This document shows positions 39,174 through 49,152 of a DNA stretch of 52,705 nucleotides, piece after piece (position 1 is the first letter of the stretch; each line of letters starts with the position of its first letter). Under the pieces are notes generated by a model that saw only the letters and a program-made list of their open reading frames with translations, had not been told where the DNA came from and made no database searches. The stretch is from NCBI RefSeq assembly GCF_000308415.1, contig NZ_BAFS01000167.1, positions 1-52,705 on the forward strand. Direction: 5' to 3'. The DNA comes from Nocardia asiatica NBRC 100129 (GTDB lineage Bacteria; Actinomycetota; Actinomycetes; Mycobacteriales; Mycobacteriaceae). A program made the translations under genes and the position numbers.

Positions 39174-42100
39174 CGCGCGGCCTCCCCCGCCAGCAGCGCC
39201 GAGAGCGCGACCACCAGATCGGCGGGCGGATGCCAGTCGAAGACACCGCACCCCGCCGGGGTCCGCGGTCCGATCATGCCGCGCACGAACAGGTACCGGA
39301 CCCCGCCCAGGTGTCTGGCGGGGTCGTAACCGGGCAGCCGCCAGCGCAGATACCGGTGCAGCGCAACCGAATACAGCAGCGCTTGCAGCGGATAGTGGGA
39401 CCGCAGCATCTCGGCGGCCATGCGGTCGCGGGTGTAGTGCGCGACGGTGAGATCGCCGGCGCCGAGCCGGTTGGTCTTGTAGTCGACGACGACGAATCGC
39501 GGGCCCGCGCCGCTGTCGACGCGCAGCACGGCGTCGATGCTGCCGGTCAGGTATCCGCGCAGCGGCATGTCCTCCAGCGCCGCCAACTGGTCGGCATACC
39601 CGGACAGATCGTCGTCCGCCGGCAGGTGCCCGCGCAGCAAGTCCGCGACGCATCGCAACGTCGCCGCGGTGGCGCCGACGCGTTCCCCGCCCGCCAGCGG
39701 CAACTCGAACTCGAGTTCGCTGAGGCGGTCGCGGGGGGCGATGTCGGCCAGACAGCCGCCATCGAGCGGCGTTCGCAGCACCGCGAGCAGCGCGGTGGCC
39801 AGCAGGTCCGGGTCGAGCTCGGCCATCAGCTCGCCCACCGCCACCCGGCACCGGTCGTGCACCTCGGCCGCCAGATCCGCACGGCCGGTATCGATCCGCT
39901 CCAGGACGCCGTGCACCAGCGTGCCGAACTCCGCGCCGTAAGGCAGTGCGTTCATCAGCGAGGGCGCACCGGTCTGCTCGGGTTCCGCCGCGCCGATCAG
40001 CGAGGTACCGACGGGCTCGTCGCCCGGCCCCGGCGCCTGCTCCGGTTCGCTGCCGGACTCGGGCGTGACCGGTTCGTGCGCCGACGCGGTCAAGGCCGAG
40101 TACGACGTGCGCCGCCACTGCTGATCCAGCACCCGGTCGAATCGAGCGGCGGCCAGTTCGCCCTGCGCGGGCGCGGTGCGCACCCGCCGGACCGCGACGT
40201 CGTCGGTCCCGGCCACCGCCGTCACCGAGATCGCCGCGGCCGCGTCCTGCGCCCACGCCGAAAGGGACTGAGCGGCAAAGGTATCGGCGGGCACAGGGGC
40301 GCGGGTGGCGACGACGGCGCCGCGATCGGCACGCCCGAAGACCATCCGGTGCAGCGGCGAGGCCGCGGTGGTGATCGCGGGCGCCCACCATGCGACGATC
40401 TGGCACATCGCCCGGGTCAGCGCCACGTACAGCAGGCGCAGCTCCTCCCCCGCTTCCTCGGCTTCGCTGCGAGTCCTGCGTTCGGCGTATCCCGGGGCGT
40501 CCGGGCCGCCGACGTCCAGCACGCGCGCACCGTCGTCGTCGTGGAACAGCAACGTCGCCGGATAGGGGTTCTTCGCGCTGTCCCAGGCGAACGGCAGGTA
40601 GACGATGGGGAATTCGAGTCCCTTACTGGCATGCACGGTGGCGACCTGCACGGCGGCGGCGTCTCGGTCCAGCCTGCGGCTGCGATCGGCGACTGCGCCG
40701 GAGGCGGGATCGCGCACCCGGTCGGCCAGCCACCGGGTCAGCGCGGTCAGCCCCAGACCATCGGTGAGGGCGACCTGGTCGAGCAGCTGCGCGATGTGCC
40801 GCAGGTCGGTGAGCTGCCGCTCCCCGTTCTCCACGGCGAGCAGCCGCTGCGCCAGTCCCGTTTCGGCGGAGAGCTGTTCGAAGACAGCCGCGAAACCGGC
40901 GCGCGAGAACAGCCGTGCCGCCTCGCGCAACTGGGCGCTGATCTGCCCGACCAGATCGGCGCCCCCGCTGTCGATCTCGGCCGCGGTGACACCCAGCAGC
41001 GGTGTGCATGCGGCCAGCCGCACCCGATCGCCGCGGTGCGGCTGTTCCAGCGCGCGCAGCACCCACAGCCAGTCGGTGGCGCTGCTGGTCGCGAAGACGC
41101 TGATGCCGCCGGCGAGCACGGAGGCGACGCCGACGCGATCCAGCGCGGCGCGTACCACGTCGATCTGCGAGCGGGTTCGCACCAGCACCGCGATGTCGCC
41201 GGGGCCGATCGGCCTGCGTGCCGCGTCCACCGGCCGGTCGGGCGTCGAATCGCCCTCGGTGGAGACGGTTTCGACCTTGCCGTCCAGCGACATCCCGGAT
41301 TCGAGCAAGCGGACGATGTCGGCGGCGAGATCGTCGGCGACCTTGGCCCGTATGCGTCCGACGGCCGGGAAGCCGGATTTGTTCAGCGGCCCGGCCCCGG
41401 TGCGCGGCAGGCAGCGGACACGCATCGCGGTGGTGAGTTCGGCGGGGCCCGACAGCCGCGACCACGGCCTCGTCGGGGCGACCGGGTGGACGCGAATCTC
41501 CTGGTGCCCCAGCGCCGCGCCGCCGTGCAGATGATCCAGCGCGGCGAGCAGACCGGCGTCGCTGCGCCAGTTCGTGGTGAGTTCCCTGCGGGTGTCGGCG
41601 TGCGCGACGGCGTCCAGGTAGCTGAGCACCTCCGCGCCGCGGAAGGCGTAGATCGCCTGTTTGGGATCACCGACCAGCACCAGCGTGGCGTGCCCGTGGA
41701 AGGACCTGCGCAGAATGTCCCATTGCAGCGGGTCGGTGTCCTGGAACTCGTCGACCAGGGCGACACGGTAGCGCGCGCGGATGCGCAGGCACGCGCGCGG
41801 GCCGTGCTCCGGATCGGCGAGCACCTCGTGCAGCAGCACCAGCAGGTCGTCGAAGTCGCGCAGCCCGGCCAGCCTTTTGCGCCGCTCGGTCTCCGCGCGG
41901 ACCGCGGACGCGAACGCCACCCGCTCGCCGGTCTCGCCGTCGGGCACCAGTGCCGCGTGCCGGTCTCGCACCGCGGCGAGCGCGAGCGTACGCGCCTCTT
42001 TCATCGACATCGGCGGCTCGGCGCGGGCATAGCGGTGCAGGTACAGGTCGTCGACCACGGTGCCGACCAGGTCGTCGACGGTCTCCACCAGCCGGGTGCC

Positions 42101-42565
42101 GGGGTCGTGTTCACCCGCGAGCCCGAGTTCGTCCAGCATGCGCTGACAGAAGCTGTGCGTGGTGGCGATGGTGCCCGCGTCGAAATCCGACAGCGCCGTC
42201 AGCAGCCGCCGCTGCCGCAGCCGGATTTCGCTCTCGTCCACCCGCGCGAGATACCGCACCAGTTCGTCGGCGTGCGCCCGTGCCGCGTCCGGATCGGACA
42301 ATCCGGCGGCGACGGCGACGAATCGGTCGCGGGTACGTTCCCGCAGTTCCTGGGTGGCCGCGCGGCTGAACGTCACCAGCAGCAGCTCGGAGACATCGAT
42401 ACCGGCCTCGGCGACGTAGCGCACGGCCAGGCCCACGATGGCGTGCGTCTTTCCGGTTCCCGCGCTGGCTTCGAGCACGGTCGTGCCGGTGGGCAACGGC
42501 CCGTACGGCTCGAAAGCGGCGGCGTCGAAAGCGTTCGCGGCGAGGGAGGTTTCCTGTACGGTCAT
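39170..42565 (-). CDS. recB: RecB subunit of exodeoxyribonuclease V
   Basis: 1131 residues. The UvrD-like helicase has LEASAGTGKTHAI (about residues 31-43), ALVDEFQDTDPLQW, LVGDPKQAIYAFRGAE and VATVHASKGLEFPIVY. The C-terminal nuclease domain carries FVVVDYKTN, the catalytic Asp-Lys box, near residue 1050. A 3'-5' helicase plus nuclease of RecBCD. ATG 42565 has GGGAGG a few bases upstream; longer in-frame starts lack support. The gene lies 244 bp downstream of recC. Confidence 0.92.
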   Translation of the reverse strand: MTVQETSLAANAFDAAAFEPYGPLPTGTTVLEASAGTGKTHAIVGLAVRYVAEAGIDVSELLLVTFSRAATQELRERTRDRFVAVAAGLSDPDAARAHADELVRYLARVDESEIRLRQRRLLTALSDFDAGTIATTHSFCQRMLDELGLAGEHDPGTRLVETVDDLVGTVVDDLYLHRYARAEPPMSMKEARTLALAAVRDRHAALVPDGETGERVAFASAVRAETERRKRLAGLRDFDDLLVLLHEVLADPEHGPRACLRIRARYRVALVDEFQDTDPLQWDILRRSFHGHATLVLVGDPKQAIYAFRGAEVLSYLDAVAHADTRRELTTNWRSDAGLLAALDHLHGGAALGHQEIRVHPVAPTRPWSRLSGPAELTTAMRVRCLPRTGAGPLNKSGFPAVGRIRAKVADDLAADIVRLLESGMSLDGKVETVSTEGDSTPDRPVDAARRPIGPGDIAVLVRTRSQIDVVRAALDRVGVASVLAGGISVFATSSATDWLWVLRALEQPHRGDRVRLAACTPLLGVTAAEIDSGGADLVGQISAQLREAARLFSRAGFAAVFEQLSAETGLAQRLLAVENGERQLTDLRHIAQLLDQVALTDGLGLTALTRWLADRVRDPASGAVADRSRRLDRDAAAVQVATVHASKGLEFPIVYLPFAWDSAKNPYPATLLFHDDDGARVLDVGGPDAPGYAERRTRSEAEEAGEELRLLYVALTRAMCQIVAWWAPAITTAASPLHRMVFGRADRGAVVATRAPVPADTFAAQSLSAWAQDAAAAISVTAVAGTDDVAVRRVRTAPAQGELAAARFDRVLDQQWRRTSYSALTASAHEPVTPESGSEPEQAPGPGDEPVGTSLIGAAEPEQTGAPSLMNALPYGAEFGTLVHGVLERIDTGRADLAAEVHDRCRVAVGELMAELDPDLLATALLAVLRTPLDGGCLADIAPRDRLSELEFELPLAGGERVGATAATLRCVADLLRGHLPADDDLSGYADQLAALEDMPLRGYLTGSIDAVLRVDSGAGPRFVVVDYKTNRLGAGDLTVAHYTRDRMAAEMLRSHYPLQALLYSVALHRYLRWRLPGYDPARHLGGVRYLFVRGMIGPRTPAGCGVFDWHPPADLVVALSALLAGEAAR

Positions 42566-42809
42566 GCGCGCCTCCCTCGTGCGCGGCCGGAGGTCACGCG
42601 ATCCACGGACGTCGCGAGCGGGCGGGTGACCGGCCACGCCGCGCGGACCTGCTCCCGATGCGACCGTCCGAGCAGCCATTCTGCCGCGCGCCCGGTCGCC
42701 GACCGGCCACCGACACGCGCCCCGGCGATGTCTCCCGGGTCTGCCGAGTCTTCCGGCATGCCACGCCGGATCGCGCCGGAGCCCCCGCGGCCGGCCGCCG
42801 GGTGACCGC

Positions 42810-45800
42810 TCACGGCTGCCCCTGGCTTTCCGCGGCCAGCAGCGGAGCCCACATCCGCCGGGCCAGCGCGCCGAAGCGGGTGCTCTCGCCGGGCTCGCCC
42901 GCCGGAGCGGGCGCGGCCATGAGGTGCTCGAGCCGGGGCGCGGGACCCCAGACGTAGCGCAGGTGACGGTCGGTGTGATCGCCGAACGCGCCAGGACCGT
43001 TGGGCCCGCCGTTGAATTCGCGCTCGGCCGCGGCGATCGCGTCGTCGGCGCCCGCGCCGCGGATACGGCGCTCGGCGTAGATCGCGCTGGCGGTGGGCGC
43101 GACCGGCAGCGGTTCGGTCAGGCCCGCGTCGCGCAGGGCGACGAGTTCGCGCAGTATCTCCCCCGCCCTCGGCACGTCGGGCGCGGTGAGTTCGCAACGC
43201 CAGGTGGGACGTCCGAATTGGCCGCGCCCGGTACTCACCGCGCGCCAGGACCGGTCCTCGGTGACGGTCAGCGCCAGCAGCGAAACCCAGGCTCCCATGC
43301 GGTGTTTCGGAGCCAGCCGGGAAAAGGTGGTGCGAACCAGGGTTTCGCCGTGGACCTCCGGCACGGTGCCGGTGAGGCGACGTCCGTTCCCCAGATCGAC
43401 CGCGATGTCCACCGCGCGGACCGGGCCCGCGTAATCCGCCTGGGCGGCGCGCACCAACCGGTCCACGGTGTGCTCGACCTCGTCGAGCACGGCGGCGCCG
43501 AAACCGAACGGCGGCAACGTGCCCCGCCGCCACTCCGCGGCCCGCAGCGCTGCCGGGTCCGCGCCGTTCAAGCGGGCGGTGAGCATGCGTTCGCCCAGCT
43601 CCCACTTGGCCAGGCCGTCGAGTTCGATGGGCAGCCGGTCGGCGATGTCCTCGTCGTGCTCGGGCACGCGCAGGCCCAGCCGCTGCCACAGGAACGCGCG
43701 CACCGGATGCTCCACGAAGGCGATCAGGTCGGCCAGCGCGACATCCGCCGGTTCCGCGGCGGGCAGCGGCGCGGCCAGGAAACCGGGGCGCGGGCGCGCC
43801 TGCCCGTCGGCGGCGCGGGCGCCTGCCAGGGCCACCGTGTCGAAACTGAACGGCCGCTCGGCGTGGAAATTGCGGCGGTCGAAGGACTGCAGCGGATGCC
43901 GCGTCACCACCGCGCGCATCGCCGCGGCGCCGACGTGCGCCCGCAGCGCGTCCAGCAACTCGGCGACCGGGACGGCGGGCGGCCGGTGCGCCCCGCTCAC
44001 CGGATCGGCGCCGGTGTGCAGCACCAGCAGCGCGTCGCGGGCCGCGAGGATCGCGTCCAGCAGCAGTTGCCGGTCCTCGCTGCGCGGATCACGTTCGCCC
44101 AGCAGGGGTTCGCGCGCCAGCACGTCGTCGCCGTCCGCGGCGCTCGCGCGCGGGAACACGTCGTCGTCCAGCCCGAGCAGCACCACGACCCGGTGCGGCA
44201 CCGACCGCATCGGCACCATCGTGCAGACGGTCAGCTCACCGGTGCGGAAGTTGGCCCTGGTCGGGCGCGCCGCCAGCCGCGAGCGCAACAGCACGCCCAC
44301 ATCGGCCAGCCGCAACGGCACCTCTTCCGCGTGACCGGTGGCGGCGGCGAGTTCCTGTCTGGCCTCGGTGCGCACCCAGGCCTGCGCGTCCGGTACGTCG
44401 GTGAGCAGATCCAGCGCGCGACCGAGCGCCACCGCCCATTCCCGCGCGGGCCGGGGTCCGCGCAGGTCGCGCAGGCAGACCGCGAGCCGGTCGACGAACT
44501 CCGCGAAGCGCCCGGCCAGGTCGACGTCGTTGCTGTCCACGTCGTCCAAGGGCAGCGCGAGGTCCAGCCAGTCGTCGGAGGTCTCCCCCGCGGTGACGCC
44601 GAGCAGGATCCGGTCCACCGCGCTGTTGAGCGTGTTCTGCGCGAAATCGGCCAGCCCGAACGCTTGGCGCTGGCGCTGCCCGATGCCCCACCGCGCACCC
44701 GACTCGGCGGCCCACTCGCGCAGCCGCTCGATGTCGTCGTCGTCGAATCCGCAACGGCGACGGACGGTTTCGGCGGCGGCGAGATCGAGCACCTGGGTCA
44801 CCGTGACCCGTCCGTCGGCCAGCTCGAGCAGTACCCCGATCACCGCGAGCAGTGGATTGGTCACCCCGCGGCCGCGGTCGGCCAGGCGCACTCGCAACCG
44901 GTGCGCCGGATGCTCCGCATCGGCCTGCGACTCGGGCGATCCCGACGCGCGCTGCCCGAACGCCGCGCGTACCAGCGGCGCGTACGCCTCCACCTCCGGG
45001 CACATGATCAGCACGTCGCGCGGCTCCAGCGTCGGGTCTTCCGCGAACAGTCCGAGCAGGCATTCCCGCAGCACCTCGACCTGCCGCGCCGGGCCGTGAC
45101 ACGCGTGCACCTGGACCGTGCCGTCGGCGGCGGCCTCCCCCGGCACGGGCGGCCACCGATCGTCCCGGATGCCCGCCTGCAGCGCGCGCAGCAACGACAG
45201 AGGTCTGTCACCTTCCGGCGCAACGTCTTCGGATGTACCGGCGGTGATCGGATGATAGGTGTCGGAGCCGTCGGCGGCGGGTGCCGCGAGCCGCTGCTGC
45301 AGTTCCCGGACGTCGCGGGCCAGTCCCGCCAGGAGCGGGTGCGCGACCACGGTGGCGGCGGCGTCCTCCGCGCGCGTGCGCGGCGGGGGCAGCCCGCGCA
45401 GGGCCGACCAGAGGACCGGGCTCGGATGGACCAGCCACAGGTGCACGTCACGGGCGGCGGCCAGCGCCGACAGTACGGCGAGCTGATCGCTGGGCAGTCT
45501 GGTCACGCCGAACAGCGACAGCCGCGGCGGCAGCGCGACCAGCTCCGGCCGTGCGCGCAGCCGCGCGCACGCGGCGTCGAGCCGCTCTGCCGGGCTCGGC
45601 TCCCCGATCTCGGCGCGCAACCTGCGCCACAGCGTCGGTTGCCAGAGCAGGTCCTCGGGTATGGCGGACCCGGCGCCGTCGGTGTCCGAGCCCGCCGCCC
45701 ACTCGGCGATCAGCGCGGGCCGCTGCGCGGCGTAACTGTCGAACAGCGCGGCGATCTGGGCCGCGGTCGCATAGCGCCGGCCGACGCGATACGCACCGCC

Positions 45801-46184
45801 CTGGGTCGCGCCCGCGCCGAGGTGCCTGGCCAGCACCGCACACCACGGCTCCGACAGCGACGCATCGATCACCCGCAGCAGCGTCCACACCGCCCGCTCC
45901 TGCGCCCACGGGTCCTGCTCGGGCGACACTCCGCTCGCCGCGGCCAGCGCTTCGGCGACCAGCGCGGCGGGCGAGGGGAAGGCGACATTCGCGCACACGC
46001 CGTCGGCCGAGCCGTCCGCGCCGAGCACACCGGAGAGCGTCTGCGTCAGCCAGCGCTCCACGCCTTTCGCGGGCACCGCGACCACCTCGGCCGCGAACGG
46101 ATCCTCCTGCGGACGCGCCAGCACCTCCGCCAGCGCCCGGGCCAGTACGTCGGCGCGCTCGGCACGGTGGATGTGCAGCGGCAT
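42810..46184 (-). CDS. recC: RecC subunit of exodeoxyribonuclease V
   Basis: 1124 residues. The N-terminus (MPLHIHRAERADVLARAL) and VPAKGVERWLTQTLS, then LSLFGVTRLP, VLIMCPEVEAYAPLV and VVLLGLDDDVFPR, are typical RecC blocks. RecC is a defunct helicase/nuclease that holds the complex together and scans for the Chi-like signal. ATG 46184 is preceded by a GAGAGGG site. The 244-bp gap to recB contains no gene I can support and may hold a second promoter. Confidence 0.92.
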   Translation of the reverse strand: MPLHIHRAERADVLARALAEVLARPQEDPFAAEVVAVPAKGVERWLTQTLSGVLGADGSADGVCANVAFPSPAALVAEALAAASGVSPEQDPWAQERAVWTLLRVIDASLSEPWCAVLARHLGAGATQGGAYRVGRRYATAAQIAALFDSYAAQRPALIAEWAAGSDTDGAGSAIPEDLLWQPTLWRRLRAEIGEPSPAERLDAACARLRARPELVALPPRLSLFGVTRLPSDQLAVLSALAAARDVHLWLVHPSPVLWSALRGLPPPRTRAEDAAATVVAHPLLAGLARDVRELQQRLAAPAADGSDTYHPITAGTSEDVAPEGDRPLSLLRALQAGIRDDRWPPVPGEAAADGTVQVHACHGPARQVEVLRECLLGLFAEDPTLEPRDVLIMCPEVEAYAPLVRAAFGQRASGSPESQADAEHPAHRLRVRLADRGRGVTNPLLAVIGVLLELADGRVTVTQVLDLAAAETVRRRCGFDDDDIERLREWAAESGARWGIGQRQRQAFGLADFAQNTLNSAVDRILLGVTAGETSDDWLDLALPLDDVDSNDVDLAGRFAEFVDRLAVCLRDLRGPRPAREWAVALGRALDLLTDVPDAQAWVRTEARQELAAATGHAEEVPLRLADVGVLLRSRLAARPTRANFRTGELTVCTMVPMRSVPHRVVVLLGLDDDVFPRASAADGDDVLAREPLLGERDPRSEDRQLLLDAILAARDALLVLHTGADPVSGAHRPPAVPVAELLDALRAHVGAAAMRAVVTRHPLQSFDRRNFHAERPFSFDTVALAGARAADGQARPRPGFLAAPLPAAEPADVALADLIAFVEHPVRAFLWQRLGLRVPEHDEDIADRLPIELDGLAKWELGERMLTARLNGADPAALRAAEWRRGTLPPFGFGAAVLDEVEHTVDRLVRAAQADYAGPVRAVDIAVDLGNGRRLTGTVPEVHGETLVRTTFSRLAPKHRMGAWVSLLALTVTEDRSWRAVSTGRGQFGRPTWRCELTAPDVPRAGEILRELVALRDAGLTEPLPVAPTASAIYAERRIRGAGADDAIAAAEREFNGGPNGPGAFGDHTDRHLRYVWGPAPRLEHLMAAPAPAGEPGESTRFGALARRMWAPLLAAESQGQP

Positions 46185-46364
46185 CTGCGCCCTCTCGATC
46201 GATGGTGTCCGGCTGCGCTGGCCTCGGACTTCGTGCACGTTTATACGCGCAGCGACCGACGCGCAACTGCACCGCCCCATCCGGACGCCAGTGAAATAGA
46301 CCACACGCGAACGGATTACTCCGCCGTGTCACGCCGGGACCGAAGCGGCCGTGTGCGACAGTGC

Positions 46365-46421
46365 TGCACCGGGGAGGTAAGAGTTTGCACCGGGGCGGAA
46401 CGAGAGAGCTGCACCGAAAGG
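46365..46421. repeat. Three direct TGCACCG-type repeats upstream of small ORF
   Basis: TGCACCGGGGAGG (46365-46377), TGCACCGGGGCGG (46386-46398) and TGCACCGAAAGG (46410-46421) repeat at 21- and 24-base steps. A fourth TGCACCG core lies at 46268-46274. The last copy also provides the AAAGG before the ATG at 46435. They may be activator sites in the recC/small-gene divergent region. Confidence 0.5.
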
Positions 46422-46434
46422 CTGGTTCGCGTTC

Positions 46435-46641
46435 ATGGATGCGATGGTGATTCCCCTGGTCCCGAAAGGCGGATTCACGGTCCGCCGGGTCGGTGATCGC
46501 TGGGAGCTCGTCAACTCCCGCCACTACGGCCGCACCGTCGTCCTGCAATCCTGGCCGCGGGATCGGCACACCGAGGCGTTCGAGCACTGCTACCGGCTCA
46601 ACGGGCGCACCGTCGAGGAACTGCGCGCCGCCTTCCGCTGA
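46435..46641 (+). CDS. Small unknown protein
   Basis: 68 residues, MDAMVIPLVPKGGFTVRRV..., basic, with a beta-hairpin-like opening (FTVRRVGDRWELVNSRHYG) and a C-terminal helix (RTVEELRAAFR). There is no signal peptide or membrane helix. Codon use matches neighbours. The start could instead be the ATG three codons later. It is preceded by the TGCACCG repeats and divergent from recC. I recognise no family. Confidence 0.5.
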   Translation: MDAMVIPLVPKGGFTVRRVGDRWELVNSRHYGRTVVLQSWPRDRHTEAFEHCYRLNGRTVEELRAAFR

Positions 46642-46756
46642 CCTGCGGCGTCGACCGAAATCCGGTGCGCCGCAAGCGCCCGAAACGGGCATAGCACACC
46701 CCGCAGCCGAGCTCAAGACGTGCGTCCGGACCCGCGATGTGCGATCGTGATCCCTC

Positions 46757-47641
46757 GTGCGTTATCCGTCCTCCGCCACCCGAGCCGTTCCCCGCGTGGC
46801 CGCCTCCGCCTGTGTCCTCGCCGCCGCGGCGATCATCGCCCCGAGCCTGCCCGCCGCGCTACCGAGCGCGACCGCCGCGCCGCTCGCGCACACCCAGGGG
46901 TGCCTGCCCGGTTTCGACTGCGATATGAGCAGCCGCATCGCGAAGGCCGACGCCTACCTGAACAGTCGCCCCGGGGTCACCGGCTATGTCCTGCGCGACC
47001 GGGTCTCCGGCGGGGTATACGCCAACGCCAACGCCGAGAACGCGGTCTGGACCGCGTCCACGATCAAGCTCGCGATCGCCGCCGACCTGCTCAACCGGGC
47101 GCGGGTGGGCGCCATCGCGCTGTCCCCGGAGGACCGCGGCCTGCTGGAGGGCATGCTCGCGACCTCGAACGACGGCGCCGCCGACCTGCTCTGGACCAAG
47201 TACTCGGGCATCGACCGGATGGCATTCAACAACGCCTTCCGCGCCAACGGGATGAGTTCGCTGGTTCCGCAGCCCACCAACACCGCGCTGTTCCCGGACT
47301 GGTCGTTCCAGAAGTGCACCGCCGCCGACCTCGACCGGCTGATGGACCACATCCTCAACCACATGCACCCCGACGACCGCAACTACCTGGTCGACCGGAT
47401 GCGCGCGGTGGACTCCAACCAGCACTGGGGCGTGTGGGGCGCCGGCGCGAGCATGCGGCCCGGCCTGAAGAACGGCTGGTCGGCCGAGCAGGGCGGCTGG
47501 GTCGTCAACTCGGTCGGCTTCGCGGGCCCGGGCGAGCGCTACACCCTGGCCATCATGAGTTCGCTGGGTGACGCGGGCGGCTACACCGAGGGCGCCGACA
47601 CCGACACCAAGCTGGCGGAGATCCTGCTCGCCGGACGCTGA
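46757..47641 (+). CDS. Exported class-A beta-lactamase-fold serine hydrolase
   Basis: 294 residues. A twin-arginine-free signal peptide ends near TATAAP. The serine motif is S101-T-I-K104, the second box reads S137-N-D rather than the class-A S-D-N, and KNGW stands for the K-T-G box. The omega-loop glutamate motif of true beta-lactamases is not obvious. More likely a penicillin-binding or cell-wall serine hydrolase than an antibiotic-degrading enzyme, although a beta-lactamase cannot be excluded. GTG 46757 is the start. It converges on the P450 gene with 14 bases between stops. Confidence 0.75.
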   Translation: MRYPSSATRAVPRVAASACVLAAAAIIAPSLPAALPSATAAPLAHTQGCLPGFDCDMSSRIAKADAYLNSRPGVTGYVLRDRVSGGVYANANAENAVWTASTIKLAIAADLLNRARVGAIALSPEDRGLLEGMLATSNDGAADLLWTKYSGIDRMAFNNAFRANGMSSLVPQPTNTALFPDWSFQKCTAADLDRLMDHILNHMHPDDRNYLVDRMRAVDSNQHWGVWGAGASMRPGLKNGWSAEQGGWVVNSVGFAGPGERYTLAIMSSLGDAGGYTEGADTDTKLAEILLAGR

Positions 47642-47655
47642 GGCGTCCGCGTCCC

Positions 47656-49152
47656 TCAGGCGCCCACGCGCCTGCGCAACGTCATCGGCGCACCGTCCCT
47701 GGGGAAAGGAATCGTGGTGAATCCCCAGGGCATCCGGTAGTTCTCGGGGATTCGCCACTCGTATTCGCGCACCAGGGCGGCGGTCACCGTCTTCACCTCG
47801 AACGTGCCGAAGTGCATCCCGATGCACTTGTGCGCGCCCGCCCCGAACGGCATCCAGGCCAGGCGGTGCGATTTGTCCTCGCGCCGCCGCTCGCCGAACC
47901 GCTCCGGATCGAAGCGCTCGGGATGGGTCCACAGTTCCGGTAGCAGGTGATTGACCTGGTAGGCGAGGTCGACGGGGGCGCCCGCCGGAATGTAGTGGCC
48001 CGCGATCTCGGTGTCGCGCACCGCGCGGCGCGACAGTCCCGGAACCGGCGGCATCAGCCGAAGACTCTCCCGGACCACCAGATCCAGATCGCGCAGCGCC
48101 TCCAAGTCCGCGATGGCCGGGGGCGCGTCGCCGAGCCGTGCGTCCAAGTCGAGCACCTCGGCACGCACCCGCTGCTGCCAGTCCGGATGTTTGCCCAGGT
48201 AGTAAGCGACGGCGGTGGCGGTCGTCGTCGTGGTGTCGTGCGCGGCCATGATCAGGAAGATCATGTGGTTCACCACGTCCGCGTCACCGAAGACGCCGCC
48301 GTCCTCGCTGCGGGCGTGACACAGGCCGGAGAAGAAGTCCGCCGATTCGGCGCGGCGCTTCTCCGGAAGCATCGCGGTGAAGTAGTCCTCGAGCACCTTC
48401 CGGCCGCGCAGCCCGGCCCGCCAGTGCCCGCCCGGCACCGGGTGCCGGATGATCGCCAGCCCCGCGTGGGTGCAGTCGACGAAAGCGTCGATCAGTTGCT
48501 TGCGCCGCGGGCCGACGTCCGCGGCCATGAAACTCTCCCCCGCGATGTCGAGGGTGAGTTCTTTGATCGTCGGATACAGCCGCACCGTGCGTTCGGCGTC
48601 GCGCTCGCTCGGCACCCAGCGTGCGACGCTCGCCCGCACCACCGGCGTCAGCGCGGCCAGGTGTGCTTCCAGCCGGTCCCTGGTGAACGCCTGCTGCATG
48701 ATCTTGCGGTGGAACTTGTGCTCGTCGAACTCCAGCAGCAGCAGACCGCGCCGGAAGAACGGGCCGATGAAGTAGTCCCAGCCCTGGCCGAAGTCGCGAC
48801 GCCGGTGACCGAGCACTTCGTCGAGCGCTTCCGGCCCCGAGACCAGCACCCGATCGACACCGAGGGAGGTGTTCAGCGAGACCGGTCCGTACCGGCGGTA
48901 ACGCTCCATCATCTCGGCCGGGCCCCAGCGCATGTAGTGCAGCGCCCGGCCCAGGTAGGGCAGTCCCGCGTCGCCGCGCACCGGAACCGTGGCGCTGCCT
49001 CGAGGCGGGGTGGCCAGCACTTGACGCCGTTCCGGCAGCAGCCCCAGCGCCCGGTCGATCAGATGGCCGTGCGGTACCTCGATCAGCGCGACGTTCTCCG
49101 AATCGGCCTGCACGCTGGGCTTCCGGCCGATCGCACGGTCACCGGCGACCAT
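47656..49152 (-). CDS. Cytochrome P450
   Basis: 498 residues. I-helix AAHDTTTT (303-310), E362-x2-R365, and heme-binding FGAGAHKCIGMHFG with ligand C443. Long B'-C and F-G regions and the AAHDTTTTTATAVAYYLGKHP block resemble mycobacterial CYP136-type enzymes; that assignment is from memory. It needs external ferredoxin and reductase, which are not adjacent. ATG 49152 is supported by GGGAGG eight bases upstream. Substrate unknown; sterol- or lipid-like substrates would fit the family. Confidence 0.9.
   Translation of the reverse strand: MVAGDRAIGRKPSVQADSENVALIEVPHGHLIDRALGLLPERRQVLATPPRGSATVPVRGDAGLPYLGRALHYMRWGPAEMMERYRRYGPVSLNTSLGVDRVLVSGPEALDEVLGHRRRDFGQGWDYFIGPFFRRGLLLLEFDEHKFHRKIMQQAFTRDRLEAHLAALTPVVRASVARWVPSERDAERTVRLYPTIKELTLDIAGESFMAADVGPRRKQLIDAFVDCTHAGLAIIRHPVPGGHWRAGLRGRKVLEDYFTAMLPEKRRAESADFFSGLCHARSEDGGVFGDADVVNHMIFLIMAAHDTTTTTATAVAYYLGKHPDWQQRVRAEVLDLDARLGDAPPAIADLEALRDLDLVVRESLRLMPPVPGLSRRAVRDTEIAGHYIPAGAPVDLAYQVNHLLPELWTHPERFDPERFGERRREDKSHRLAWMPFGAGAHKCIGMHFGTFEVKTVTAALVREYEWRIPENYRMPWGFTTIPFPRDGAPMTLRRRVGA

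Noticed and set aside
47657..47674. Hairpin CAGGCGC-CCAC-GCGCCTG as a terminator for the serine hydrolase gene
   Set aside because: It lies inside the P450 coding end, is short and lacks a T-tract. It could assist termination but is not convincing.
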